DNA of 64,000 nt, taken from contig DIZL01000044.1 in assembly GCA_002429385.1 (NCBI GenBank), positions 3,211 to 67,210 of the forward strand, read 5' to 3'. Source of the DNA: Prolixibacteraceae bacterium UBA6029. Its GTDB lineage: Bacteria > Bacteroidota > Bacteroidia > Bacteroidales > Prolixibacteraceae. The notes beneath the pieces are model-generated. The model did not search any database and had not been told where the DNA came from. It was given only the letters and a program-made list of their open reading frames with translations. Below, one piece after another: positions 26,344-34,239 of this stretch. Position numbers and translations under genes: made by a program. The first letter of the stretch is position 1; every line of letters starts with the position of its first letter.

Positions 26344-26810
26344 AACAATATCTTTTCTTTCTTTTAAGCCTTTTCCTTATAATGGGTCTCTATTCGTGTG
26401 ACCGGAAGAGGGTTTTTGAATCCTATATCAAACTGGATGACAAAGGTTGGAATAAGGATTCACTGGTGATTTTTCATGTACAACTTAAAGATACAATCCG
26501 TAACAATAACTTGTATGTGAACATCAGAAACAAAGGAACATATCCATACAGTAATCTGTGGCTTTTTCTGACTATCGGTTCACCTGACGGAGCTATGCGG
26601 ACAGATACCGTTGAGTTTACCCTGGCCGAACCTTCGGGTCGATGGAAAGGAAGCGGAATAGGAGGCTTGCACGACAATCAGATTCTGTATAAAAAAAGTG
26701 TTTTCTTTCCGCATAAAGGACTATATACCTTTAAGATCAAACAGGGGATGCGTGACAATGTGCTTCCGGGAATCCGGGATATAGGCATCAGAATTGAAAA
26801 AACATATTGA
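26340..26810 (+). CDS. gldH: Gliding motility lipoprotein GldH
   Basis: A 156-aa outer-membrane-type lipoprotein with lipobox GLYSC (Cys20) and the GldH body: YIKLDDKGWNKDSLVIF, NLYVNIRNKGTYPYSNLWLF, WKGSGIGGLHDNQILYKK and GLYTFKIKQGMR. GldH is required for gliding in Flavobacterium but is also found in non-gliding Bacteroidota, so motility is not proven. Its ATG overlaps the ricT stop, and trmB starts 10 bases after its stop, forming one operon. Confidence 0.92.
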   Translation: MKQYLFFLLSLFLIMGLYSCDRKRVFESYIKLDDKGWNKDSLVIFHVQLKDTIRNNNLYVNIRNKGTYPYSNLWLFLTIGSPDGAMRTDTVEFTLAEPSGRWKGSGIGGLHDNQILYKKSVFFPHKGLYTFKIKQGMRDNVLPGIRDIGIRIEKTY

Positions 26811-26820
26811 ATACTGAACA

Positions 26821-27561
26821 GTGGGGAAGAATAAACTATCCAAATTTGCCGATCTGAATACTTATGAACATGTTGTTCAGATATCATACAAGAAATTAGT
26901 TGCCGAAGAATTTAAATATAAGGGCAAATGGAATGAAGCTTTTTTTGGGAACAGCAATCCGGTTATTCTGGAATTGGGATGCGGGAAGGGAGAATATACA
27001 GTAAAACTGGCGATGCACTTTCCTGATTTCAACTTCATCGGCATTGATATCAAGGGATCAAGAATGTGGAAAGGAGCAACACATGCCATAGACCTGGGTT
27101 TGAATAATGTCGGTTTTTTGCGTACCAACATCGAGAACATTGGGCTGTTTTTTGGTGAGAAGGAGGTTTCTGAAATATGGCTTACCTTTCCTGATCCTCA
27201 GATGAAAAAGACGCGTAAAAGGCTTACAGCTACCAATTTCATTGAAAAGTACAGGCAACTCATGGTTCCCAACGCAATTATTCATCTGAAGTCGGATAGT
27301 AATTTTATGTATAGGTACACAGAAGCAATGGTTGCAGAGAATCGGTTCGAAATAATCAGGCAAACGGACGACTTGTATCATTCCGAACTGCTCGACCACG
27401 TTCTTTCGATTCAAACCTATTACGAAAGGCAATGGCTCGACCGCGGATTGTCAATAAAATATCTGTCCTTCAGGCTTAATCATACAGATTCGCTTCGTGA
27501 ACCGGCTATAGAAATTGAACCAGATCCATATCGTAGTTTCGGGAGGAATGCAAAGGAGTAG
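26821..27561 (+). CDS. trmB: tRNA (guanine-N7-)-methyltransferase
   Basis: A 246-aa SAM-dependent enzyme that forms m7G at position 46 of tRNA. VILELGCGKGEYTVKLA (about 49-65) is the SAM-binding loop, followed by FIGIDIKGSRMWKGA, the catalytic-region EIWLTFPDPQMKKTRKRL (about 119-136) and IHLKSDS. The start is GTG at 26821. It is the third gene of ricT-gldH-trmB. Confidence 0.95.
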   Translation: MGKNKLSKFADLNTYEHVVQISYKKLVAEEFKYKGKWNEAFFGNSNPVILELGCGKGEYTVKLAMHFPDFNFIGIDIKGSRMWKGATHAIDLGLNNVGFLRTNIENIGLFFGEKEVSEIWLTFPDPQMKKTRKRLTATNFIEKYRQLMVPNAIIHLKSDSNFMYRYTEAMVAENRFEIIRQTDDLYHSELLDHVLSIQTYYERQWLDRGLSIKYLSFRLNHTDSLREPAIEIEPDPYRSFGRNAKE

Positions 27562-27637
27562 AAAAGCTCTCTCAACAATGGAGAATTAAGAAATTTGAAG
27601 ATTCATTATATTTGAACTCTTAAGGACGAATATTTCC

Positions 27638-28033
27638 ATGCAGAAGAATAAAACACGGCAGGTCAATTCTTTCCCCCCTCATTCGGAAGGGGCAGGGGGA
27701 GAACTTTCCTTTTATGAAAAAGTATATGAAGTCGCACGGCTGATTCCTCCCGGAAGGGTAACCAGTTATGGTGCGATAGCAGCATATCTCGGATCGGTAC
27801 AATCGTCACGGATGGTGGGCTGGGCCATGAACAACGCCCACATTCAGGAGAGATACGTGCCGGCTCACCGGGTTGTCAACCGCAATGGGTTATTGACAGG
27901 GAAACATCATTTCGGCACTTCAAACGCTATGCAGGAATATCTGGAAGCCGAAGGAATCAGGGTTATTGATGATCAGATCTGTGATTTTGAAAAGCATTTC
28001 TGGAATCCAATGATTGAACTTGACATGGATTAG
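27638..28033 (+). CDS. Alkyltransferase-like protein (MGMT fold, no active-site Cys)
   Basis: A 131-aa protein with the DNA-binding domain of O6-methylguanine methyltransferases: FYEKVYEVARLIPPGRVTSYGAIAAYLG (about 25-52) and the helix-turn-helix segment. The active-site PCHRV is PAHRV, with Ala76 in place of the methyl-accepting Cys. This matches alkyltransferase-like proteins, which bind alkylated DNA and hand it to nucleotide excision repair. Residues about 8-23 (PPHSEGAGGE) are unlike the family and are encoded by a GC-rich palindromic element inserted in frame. It may be read with mrp, which begins 35 bases later. Confidence 0.85.
   Translation: MQKNKTRQVNSFPPHSEGAGGELSFYEKVYEVARLIPPGRVTSYGAIAAYLGSVQSSRMVGWAMNNAHIQERYVPAHRVVNRNGLLTGKHHFGTSNAMQEYLEAEGIRVIDDQICDFEKHFWNPMIELDMD
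27668..27703. repeat. GC-rich imperfect palindrome inside an ORF
   Basis: TTCTTTCCCCCCTC followed by ATTCGG and AAGGGGCAGGGGGAGAA is an imperfect inverted repeat, far more C/G-rich than its surroundings. It resembles the dispersed CCCC(n)GGGG elements found between genes in many Bacteroidota genomes. Here it sits in the coding region of the alkyltransferase-like gene without breaking the frame. Confidence 0.65.
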
Positions 28034-28068
28034 TTTGTTATTCAGTACAATTGTTTAAACAGAAAACT

Positions 28069-29184
28069 ATGGACGAAATACCACGTAAATTGATTGTGCC
28101 CAAAAATATTACCGATGCACTGCGGACTGTTTATTTCCCGGGAAGCACACAGGATGTTGTTTCACTTGATATGGCCCAGGAAATCAGGGTTGCAGGGAAG
28201 AAAGTTACTTTTTCTCTTGTATTTCAGCGTTCGGACGACCCCAGCACGGGAGCTGTTATAGCAGCATGTGAAGAAGCGATTATCACTCATCTTGGCCCGG
28301 ATGTGGAAATCAAAGGAAATATTACCGCAAAAGCCATTCACCAGATGGAACGTCCCGTCCTGCCTGGAGTAAAAAACCTGATTGCAGTAGCTTCCGGGAA
28401 AGGTGGTGTGGGTAAATCAACAGTAGCCGTAAATCTGGCTATTGCACTGGCTAATACCGGGGCCAAAGTTGGGTTAATTGATGCTGATATATTCGGACCA
28501 TCAATTCCCAAAATGTTTGGAGTTGAGGATAGTAAACCTTCCGGAGTGCGGGTTGACGGGAAAGAACGGATACAGCCAATCAGTAAATTCGGGGTTAACT
28601 TTTTATCCGTTGGGTTTTTTGTTAAGACTGAAGATGCTATTGTATGGCGTGGCCCGATGGCTTCCAAGGCTCTGGGTCAGCTGATTACAGATGGTAACTG
28701 GGGAACGCTGGATTACCTGCTTTTTGATCTTCCTCCTGGAACCAGCGACATTCACCTGACACTGGTGCAGACAGTACCGGTAACCGGTGCCATCATTGTT
28801 ACGACTCCACAGGATGTGGCTCTGGCTGATGTGATCCGTGGGGTCAATATGTTCAAGGGAAAAGGGGTTGATGTTCCCGTCCTTGGGTTAATTGAAAACA
28901 TGGCCTGGTTTACACCTGAAGAACTTCCCGAAAATAAATACTATATTTTTGGACGTGATGGTGGATTGAAGCTTGCAAAAGAACTTGGACTGCCTTTGCT
29001 TGGACAGGTTCCAATTGTTCAGGGCATCCGTGAAGGCGGTGATAGCGGAAATCCGCCAGCTTTTGACGAGCAATCTCCAATAGGGAAAGTTTTTGCTCAA
29101 ATAGCAGCCAACGTTATTGCTGAAGTTGAAATTAGAAATGCAAGCATGGATCCGACCAAAAAGGTAAAGGTTTCCAGAAAATAG
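28069..29184 (+). CDS. mrp: Mrp/ApbC family P-loop ATPase
   Basis: A 371-aa scaffold/carrier ATPase for iron-sulfur cluster assembly. An N-terminal MIP18/DUF59 domain (about 1-85) is followed by the deviant Walker A ASGKGGVGKSTVAVNLA (about 109-125), DADIFGPSIPKMFG and LPPGTSDIHLTLVQT. The C-terminal CxxC that bridges clusters in many Mrp proteins is absent; ENMAWFTPEELPENKYYIFG occupies that place. The ATG at 28069 is chosen over a TTG at 28051. A strong terminator follows. Confidence 0.92.
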   Translation: MDEIPRKLIVPKNITDALRTVYFPGSTQDVVSLDMAQEIRVAGKKVTFSLVFQRSDDPSTGAVIAACEEAIITHLGPDVEIKGNITAKAIHQMERPVLPGVKNLIAVASGKGGVGKSTVAVNLAIALANTGAKVGLIDADIFGPSIPKMFGVEDSKPSGVRVDGKERIQPISKFGVNFLSVGFFVKTEDAIVWRGPMASKALGQLITDGNWGTLDYLLFDLPPGTSDIHLTLVQTVPVTGAIIVTTPQDVALADVIRGVNMFKGKGVDVPVLGLIENMAWFTPEELPENKYYIFGRDGGLKLAKELGLPLLGQVPIVQGIREGGDSGNPPAFDEQSPIGKVFAQIAANVIAEVEIRNASMDPTKKVKVSRK

Positions 29185-29207
29185 ATCGATTAAAGTCAAT
29201 AAATCTC

Positions 29208-29257
29208 AGAATGGAACTCCATGCCTCAACTGGCATTGGGTTCCATTCTTTTTTTTT
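29208..29257 (+). terminator. Rho-independent terminator after mrp
   Basis: AGAATGGAACTCCATGCC pairs with GGCATTGGGTTCCATTCT around a short loop, with a run of nine or more T. The stem is long (about 18 bp with a few mismatches). Confidence 0.88.
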
Positions 29258-29298
29258 GTCAATTTACATGTAGTTCCTGAATAATTGGATTAAATTTT

Positions 29299-29306
29299 TA
29301 ATTTTG
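29299..29306 (+). promoter_or_regulatory. Putative -7 box (TAATTTTG) for the ROK gene
   Basis: TAATTTTG matches TAnnTTTG, 72 bases before the ATG. The leader holds two copies of ACCACAAAC about 17 bases apart, which might be a regulatory direct repeat. No good -33 box is seen. Confidence 0.4.
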
Positions 29307-29377
29307 TTCGGTATCAAACCACAAACAAATTATTAACCACAAACCAAAATAACCAGGAAACCCAAAATTCTTTAATC

Positions 29378-30358
29378 ATGAAAAAAGTTGCAATAGGTGT
29401 TGATATAGGCGGAACAAATACTGCTATCGGAGTCGTTGATGAGTTAGGAAATGTATTGGTGAAAGATAACATTCTGACCCGTACGGATGGCGATGTAGAT
29501 CTCTACGTTGACGATTTGACTCTGGCCATAAGGGAATTGATGAAGTCAGTCACACTCTTGAATCCTGATATCGAAGTTATGGGAATTGGTATTGGCGCCC
29601 CAAATGGAAACTATTATGCCGGAACTATTGAATATGCTGCAAACCTTGCATTTAAAGGTATAGTGCCTCTGGTCAAACTCCTTAAGCTTAAATTTCCGGA
29701 ACTTCAGGCTATTGCGTTAACCAATGACGCCAATGCTGCCGCGATAGGTGAAATGATCTATGGTGGTGCCAAAGGAATGAAAAACTTTGTGATGTATACA
29801 CTCGGGACCGGTGTTGGCAGCGGAATTGTTGTCAATGGCGACCTGGTATACGGAAGCGATGGTTTTGCAGGCGAATGTGGTCACACCACCTTAATTCCTG
29901 ACGGAAGATTATGCGGTTGTGGCGCTTATGGTCATTTTGAAGCTTACTGCTCTGCCCCCGGCATGAAACGGACTGCTTTTGAGTTGATGGTGAAGTACAA
30001 TGCGACCGATAGTTTATTAGCCGACAAATCATTTAACGAACTCGATTCAAAAATGATATTCGATGCTGCAGAGAGAGGTGACAAAATAGCCAATGAAGTA
30101 TTCGAACAAACAGGTAAATGGCTCGGTCAGGGTTTTGCTGACACAGCTCATCATTTGAGTCCTGAGGCAATCTTTTTATTTGGCGGTCCGACAGCTGCAG
30201 GTGACTATATTTTCAAACCAGCGAAAGAAAGTATGGAACTACATTTATTAACTTCTTTCAAAAATAAGATCAAAATCCTGCCTTCACAGTTAAAACCTGG
30301 TGATGCAGCAATTGTTGGTGCAAGTGCGTTGGTTTACAAGGAACTTGACAAGCAATAA
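29378..30358 (+). CDS. ROK family sugar kinase (glucokinase-like)
   Basis: A 326-aa cytoplasmic kinase. The phosphate-binding GVDIGGTNTAIGVVD (8-22), LTNDANAAAIGE (about 115-126), TLGTGVGSGIVVNG and AGECGHTTL follow the ROK pattern, with the usual catalytic Asp in NDANA. The zinc motif, commonly CxCGxxGCxE, reads CGCGAYGHFEAYC, so a His stands where the third Cys usually is. It most likely phosphorylates glucose or a related hexose from polysaccharide breakdown. It is a single gene between two terminators. Confidence 0.88.
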   Translation: MKKVAIGVDIGGTNTAIGVVDELGNVLVKDNILTRTDGDVDLYVDDLTLAIRELMKSVTLLNPDIEVMGIGIGAPNGNYYAGTIEYAANLAFKGIVPLVKLLKLKFPELQAIALTNDANAAAIGEMIYGGAKGMKNFVMYTLGTGVGSGIVVNGDLVYGSDGFAGECGHTTLIPDGRLCGCGAYGHFEAYCSAPGMKRTAFELMVKYNATDSLLADKSFNELDSKMIFDAAERGDKIANEVFEQTGKWLGQGFADTAHHLSPEAIFLFGGPTAAGDYIFKPAKESMELHLLTSFKNKIKILPSQLKPGDAAIVGASALVYKELDKQ

Positions 30359-30410
30359 AAACACAACTGGCTTACATACAGGCTATAAGGTCTGAATTGT
30401 TTTGATAAAC

Positions 30411-30457
30411 GGAAGGGGAGAAAGACTGTTTTTGGTCTTCTTCCCTTTCTTGGTTTT
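30411..30457 (+). terminator. Terminator hairpin after the ROK kinase gene
   Basis: GGAAGGGGAG-AAAGAC pairs with GTCTTCTTCCCTTTC (one bulge, two G-T pairs) around an 8-base loop, followed by TTGGTTTTT. Confidence 0.7.
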
Positions 30458-30534
30458 TATTAATAATTGTTAATAGCTCAGGTTTTCCGGCAAAAGTTCC
30501 TTAGCTTCACCAGTGAAACAATAAAACAGAAGAT

Positions 30535-31335
30535 TTGAAAATCAATAAAAAACATATTCTTGTTTGCTTTATTTTAGCTTTTTCATTGAATTTTGCAATG
30601 GCAAAATCAACATTGAAGAAAGTAAAATATAATTATTTACTACACCTTCCACAAGATTACGACAAAGATCCCAACAAGAAATGGCCTATCATTTTCTACC
30701 TTCATGGCCGACATGCAAGTGGTAAGCATCTGGAAAGTCTTGAACGATATGGATTGCCTTATTATTTGTCGAAAGGTAAAAAAATAGACTTCATAGTCGT
30801 ATCTCCGCAATGTCCATGGAATAAAAACTGGTCTTCGGACGATTGGTTCAATCCGGTTTACGATGAAGTCGCTGCTAAATTACGGGTTGACAACAACCGG
30901 GTTTACCTCATGGGCATGAGCATGGGTGGATTCGGTACGTGGGCTCTGGCAGACCGGATGCCCGATCGTTTTGCAGCCATTTCACCCATGTGCGGTGGTG
31001 CTGATGTGAAATGGGCCGACCAGCTAAGTAAAATCCCTACCTGGGTCTTTCATGGAACGGCCGATCGCGAAATCCCAATCAGTCGTTCTGAAGTGATGGT
31101 TAAGGCATTGGAAAAACTAAAGGCCAATGTGAAGTTTTCACGCCTGAAAAACCAGGGCCATGACATCAGCAAACAATTCAATAACGATGAATTGTATAAT
31201 TGGTTAATGCAATATTCACTCAATAAAATACCTTTCTGGCAAGAAACTCTTCCTTTTATAAAAGCTATTGTGGCAAAAAAGATTCCTTTAAACCTGCCAT
31301 TGAGGCCTTCTCCCACTTTTGCCGGGATCCCATAG
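30535..31335 (+). CDS. Exported alpha/beta-hydrolase esterase (dienelactone hydrolase/feruloyl-esterase-like)
   Basis: A 266-aa protein starting with TTG, with signal peptide 1-23 (FILAFSLNFAMA). The hydrolase core has the oxyanion segment IIFYLHGRHASG (about 52-63), the nucleophile elbow GMSMGGFGTWALADRMP (about 127-143), HGTADREIP with the acidic residue and NQGHDIS with the catalytic His. Such proteins are often carbohydrate esterases. The last 40 or so residues, from PFWQETLP onward, do not look like the family and may be a recent extension. The yidD start is about 90 bases downstream. Confidence 0.8.
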   Translation: MKINKKHILVCFILAFSLNFAMAKSTLKKVKYNYLLHLPQDYDKDPNKKWPIIFYLHGRHASGKHLESLERYGLPYYLSKGKKIDFIVVSPQCPWNKNWSSDDWFNPVYDEVAAKLRVDNNRVYLMGMSMGGFGTWALADRMPDRFAAISPMCGGADVKWADQLSKIPTWVFHGTADREIPISRSEVMVKALEKLKANVKFSRLKNQGHDISKQFNNDELYNWLMQYSLNKIPFWQETLPFIKAIVAKKIPLNLPLRPSPTFAGIP

Positions 31336-31427
31336 CAGTTGGTTGCAATGTTCGATGGAATAAATACTCACTAATCACCGGGGATGATTGTGATCGGCCT
31401 GTCTGAAAAAGTTGTAGCTTTGATTCC

Positions 31428-31697
31428 ATGAAAGGAATTTTCAGATTCATATTAAAGGTTATCGGTTGGATATTCATGATTCCAGTGTACTTTTATAAAT
31501 ATGCCATCTCGCCATTGACTTCCCCTTCATGCCGGCATGAACCGACCTGCTCTCAATATGCTATTGAAGCGATAAAGATTCATGGTCCGTTTAAAGGATT
31601 CTGGCTGGGAACCCGGCGAATATTAAAATGCCATCCATGGGGTACTTCTGGTTATGATCCTGTTCCTCCGAAGAAAGAGAAAAGTGACTATCAATGA
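31428..31697 (+). CDS. yidD: Membrane protein insertion efficiency factor YidD
   Basis: An 89-aa small protein with the signature YKYAISPLTSPSCRHEPTCSQYAIEAIKIHGPFKG split over residues 23-57 and CHPWGTSGYDPVP (about 70-82). YidD sits at the inner membrane and helps YidC insert proteins. In many bacteria it follows rnpA; here the preceding gene is an esterase, and I could not find an rnpA reading frame in the gap. Confidence 0.95.
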   Translation: MKGIFRFILKVIGWIFMIPVYFYKYAISPLTSPSCRHEPTCSQYAIEAIKIHGPFKGFWLGTRRILKCHPWGTSGYDPVPPKKEKSDYQ

Positions 31698-31737
31698 CCA
31701 ACAATGACAATATTTTTTAGCAATCCGGAAATCGAAC

Positions 31738-31745
31738 TATCTTTG
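31738..31745 (+). promoter_or_regulatory. Putative promoter (-7 TATCTTTG) of the znu operon
   Basis: TATCTTTG fits TAnnTTTG, 36 bases before the znuA ATG, and a T-rich TATTTTTTAG about 21 bases upstream could serve as the -33 region. I do not see a clear Zur-type palindrome around it. Confidence 0.42.
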
Positions 31746-31781
31746 ATTAAAAATGTTTAATCGCTTCAGTAAGCAATTCGT

Positions 31782-32645
31782 ATGAAGAAATTAATCTATG
31801 TGTTTATTGTAATCCTGTTGTCCTGTCAGCCTAAGCAAAAGGAAGCGATCAATATGGTTTCAGTAAGCATACTGCCGCAGAAATATTTTGTCGATCAGAT
31901 AGCAGGCAATCTGGTACAGGTCAATGTGCTGGTGCCACCGGGCAGCAGTCCCCACAATTATGAAGTGCTTCCTTCCCAAATGAAAGATCTGGCCAAATCG
32001 AAGGTATGGTTGCAGATTGGCTTGTTAACATTGGAAGATGCATTGAAGAGCAAACTCGCCAACATCAATAAAAACATGGCGATTGTCAATTGTTCGGAAG
32101 GAATTACACCAATTGCAGGAAGTGAGCACAATGACGAAGGTCATCAACATGCATCGAACGAAGCATTCGATCCGCACATCTGGCTGGCTCCTGCCGAGGT
32201 TAAAATAATTGCCAAGAACACCCTGGATGCTTTAGTAACTGGATTTCCTCAACATTCAAGTACTTTTAAAAGCAATTATACCCGGTTTATTACACAAATC
32301 GATTCCATTTCCCAACAGATTGATCAAAAGCTTTCTCAGCTAAAAAACAGAAACATCCTCATCTTTCATCCAGCTTTGGCATACTATGCCCGTCAATTCA
32401 GACTATCACAAATGGCGCTTGAATATAACGGGAAGGAACCTTCACCACGGCACATGAAGGAAATTGTCGATCTTGCGCATAAACAAAATATTCACTTAAT
32501 CTTTATTCAGAAAGAGTTTGACCCGTCATTTGCCCAACAGTTATCTCGTGAAATTGAGGGGAAAGTGGTCATTATCGATCCGCTTGACTATAACTGGGAA
32601 AAACAGATCATGGATATCACCGAAAAAATAGCTGCTCAAAAATGA
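31782..32645 (+). CDS. znuA: Zinc ABC transporter substrate-binding lipoprotein ZnuA
   Basis: A 287-aa cluster-9 solute-binding protein that captures Zn(II), or possibly Mn(II), at the periplasmic face. The lipobox VILLSC is at residues 10-15. The family metal ligands lie in PPGSSPHNYE, then FDPHIWLAP and ILIFHPALAYYARQF. A short His/acid loop SEHNDEGHQH (about 114-123) is typical of zinc rather than manganese proteins. The stop overlaps the znuC start by 4 bases. Confidence 0.92.
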   Translation: MKKLIYVFIVILLSCQPKQKEAINMVSVSILPQKYFVDQIAGNLVQVNVLVPPGSSPHNYEVLPSQMKDLAKSKVWLQIGLLTLEDALKSKLANINKNMAIVNCSEGITPIAGSEHNDEGHQHASNEAFDPHIWLAPAEVKIIAKNTLDALVTGFPQHSSTFKSNYTRFITQIDSISQQIDQKLSQLKNRNILIFHPALAYYARQFRLSQMALEYNGKEPSPRHMKEIVDLAHKQNIHLIFIQKEFDPSFAQQLSREIEGKVVIIDPLDYNWEKQIMDITEKIAAQK

Positions 32646-33409
32646 AGAAACTGATTGAAATAAAGAATCTTTCGGCAGGATACGATGACAATGTGGTGCT
32701 TGAGAATATTAATCTGGACGTATTTTCAGGTGACTTCATTGGTGTCATAGGGCCAAATGGCGGTGGAAAAACAACATTAATCAAGACCATTCTTGGACTG
32801 ATAAAGCCCATATCCGGAGAATTGACCCTCCATATCAGCAAAACCAATATCGGCTATCTACCCCAGGTGAATCAGATCGATAAGCGATTCCCGATTTCTG
32901 TATTCGATGTGGTGCGCTCTGGAAAGTCCGACTCAGCATTATTTTCTTCTTTCCACAAAAACAAGGCAGAAAAGGAAAAAGCCGAATCACTACTGGATGA
33001 GATGGGCATTTTAGCCATTCGCAATAAGGCCATCGGCGAACTTTCAGGAGGACAGATGCAGCGGGTATTTTTATGCCGTGCCCTGATGAATAACCCTGAA
33101 TTACTTGTTTTGGATGAACCAAGCACCTATGTCGACAATAATTTTGAAGGCGAACTATATTTAAAGCTCAAAGAACTGAACGAGCAAATGGCCATCCTGT
33201 TGATATCGCACGATGTGGGTACTATTTCATTTTTCGTTAAAACGATTGCCTGCGTAAACCGGAATCTTCACCATCACCCCAGCAACATTATTACCGAAGA
33301 ACAGCTCACTTCGTACAATTGCCCGTTACAAATCATTACTCACGGAAATATACCTCATACCGTACTGAAGTTACACGATGAACACCAACACCATGAACAT
33401 ACTCATTGA
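32642..33409 (+). CDS. znuC: Zinc ABC transporter ATP-binding protein ZnuC
   Basis: A 255-aa ATPase that energises the transporter. Walker A GPNGGGKTTLIKTI is at about 38-51, the signature LSGGQMQRVFLCRAL at about 137-151, Walker B LLVLDEPSTYVD just after, and the switch His in ISHDVGTISFF. The C-terminal tail DEHQHHEHTH is His-rich and may sense or sequester zinc; the DNA coding that tail also encodes the znuB start in another frame. Confidence 0.93.
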   Translation: MKKLIEIKNLSAGYDDNVVLENINLDVFSGDFIGVIGPNGGGKTTLIKTILGLIKPISGELTLHISKTNIGYLPQVNQIDKRFPISVFDVVRSGKSDSALFSSFHKNKAEKEKAESLLDEMGILAIRNKAIGELSGGQMQRVFLCRALMNNPELLVLDEPSTYVDNNFEGELYLKLKELNEQMAILLISHDVGTISFFVKTIACVNRNLHHHPSNIITEEQLTSYNCPLQIITHGNIPHTVLKLHDEHQHHEHTH

Positions 33410-34205
33410 GCTGTTTTCTTACGACTTTTTTGTCAATGCTTTTCTGGCATCCCTGTTGGCTGCCATTTCATGCGGAATAGTTGGCACGTATATCGTTTCC
33501 CGACGCATTGTATTTATCAGCGGGGGTATTACACATGCATCCTTTGGGGGTATTGGCATGGGCTATTACTTGGGAATCAATCCGCTGTTTGGTGCAGCTA
33601 TCTTTGCAATCTTATCAGGGATGGGCATCCAGCTCTTTAGCAGCAAGGGGAAGGTTCGCGAGGACTCTTCGATAGCTATCTGGTGGTCGCTTGGAATGGC
33701 CATCGGAATCATATTTGTTTACCTGACTCCGGGTTATGCACCTAATCTGATGAGTTATCTCTTCGGTAGTATCCTGACTGTTTCATCCGGAGAGCTATGG
33801 CTCATGCTTGCCCTGGCAATAATCATTATCCTGTTTTTTACATTCTTTTACCGCACCATTCTGTACATTTCATTTGATGAGGATTTTGCAAAGACATCTG
33901 ATCTTCCGGTGAATCTGTTCAATTATTTATTGATGATCCTGATTTCGCTGACCATCGTACTGAACATCCGCGTAGTTGGGATTATCCTGATTTTGTCATT
34001 GCTGACTATTCCCCAGGCTACGGCCAATGTCCTGACCCGTGAATTTGACCGTATGATGGTTTATTCCGTTGGATTTGCCTTCCTTGCAGCATTTATCGGA
34101 TTATTAATCTCTTATTTTGCTGATATTCCTTCAGGAGCAACCATTATTTTTACACAGGTGATTATCTTTGGACTCGTTAAACTAATCAAGACTTTAAACG
34201 TCTAA
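33393..34205 (+). CDS. znuB: Zinc ABC transporter permease ZnuB
   Basis: A 270-aa inner-membrane permease with eight to nine hydrophobic helices. SRRIVFISGGITHASFGGIGMGYY and the LTIPQATANVLTREFDRM loop, the coupling region to ZnuC, identify the ABC-3 family. The ATG at 33393 overlaps the znuC end by 17 bases; an ATG at 33378 would overlap by 32. It completes znuA-znuC-znuB. Confidence 0.93.
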   Translation: MNILIELFSYDFFVNAFLASLLAAISCGIVGTYIVSRRIVFISGGITHASFGGIGMGYYLGINPLFGAAIFAILSGMGIQLFSSKGKVREDSSIAIWWSLGMAIGIIFVYLTPGYAPNLMSYLFGSILTVSSGELWLMLALAIIIILFFTFFYRTILYISFDEDFAKTSDLPVNLFNYLLMILISLTIVLNIRVVGIILILSLLTIPQATANVLTREFDRMMVYSVGFAFLAAFIGLLISYFADIPSGATIIFTQVIIFGLVKLIKTLNV

Positions 34206-34239
34206 CCCTGACATTCATTTTCTGAACAATCCTGCCAAC

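Noticed and set aside
31336..31427. rnpA expected before yidD
   Set aside because: The gap is under 100 bases and no RnpA-like motif is seen in any frame.
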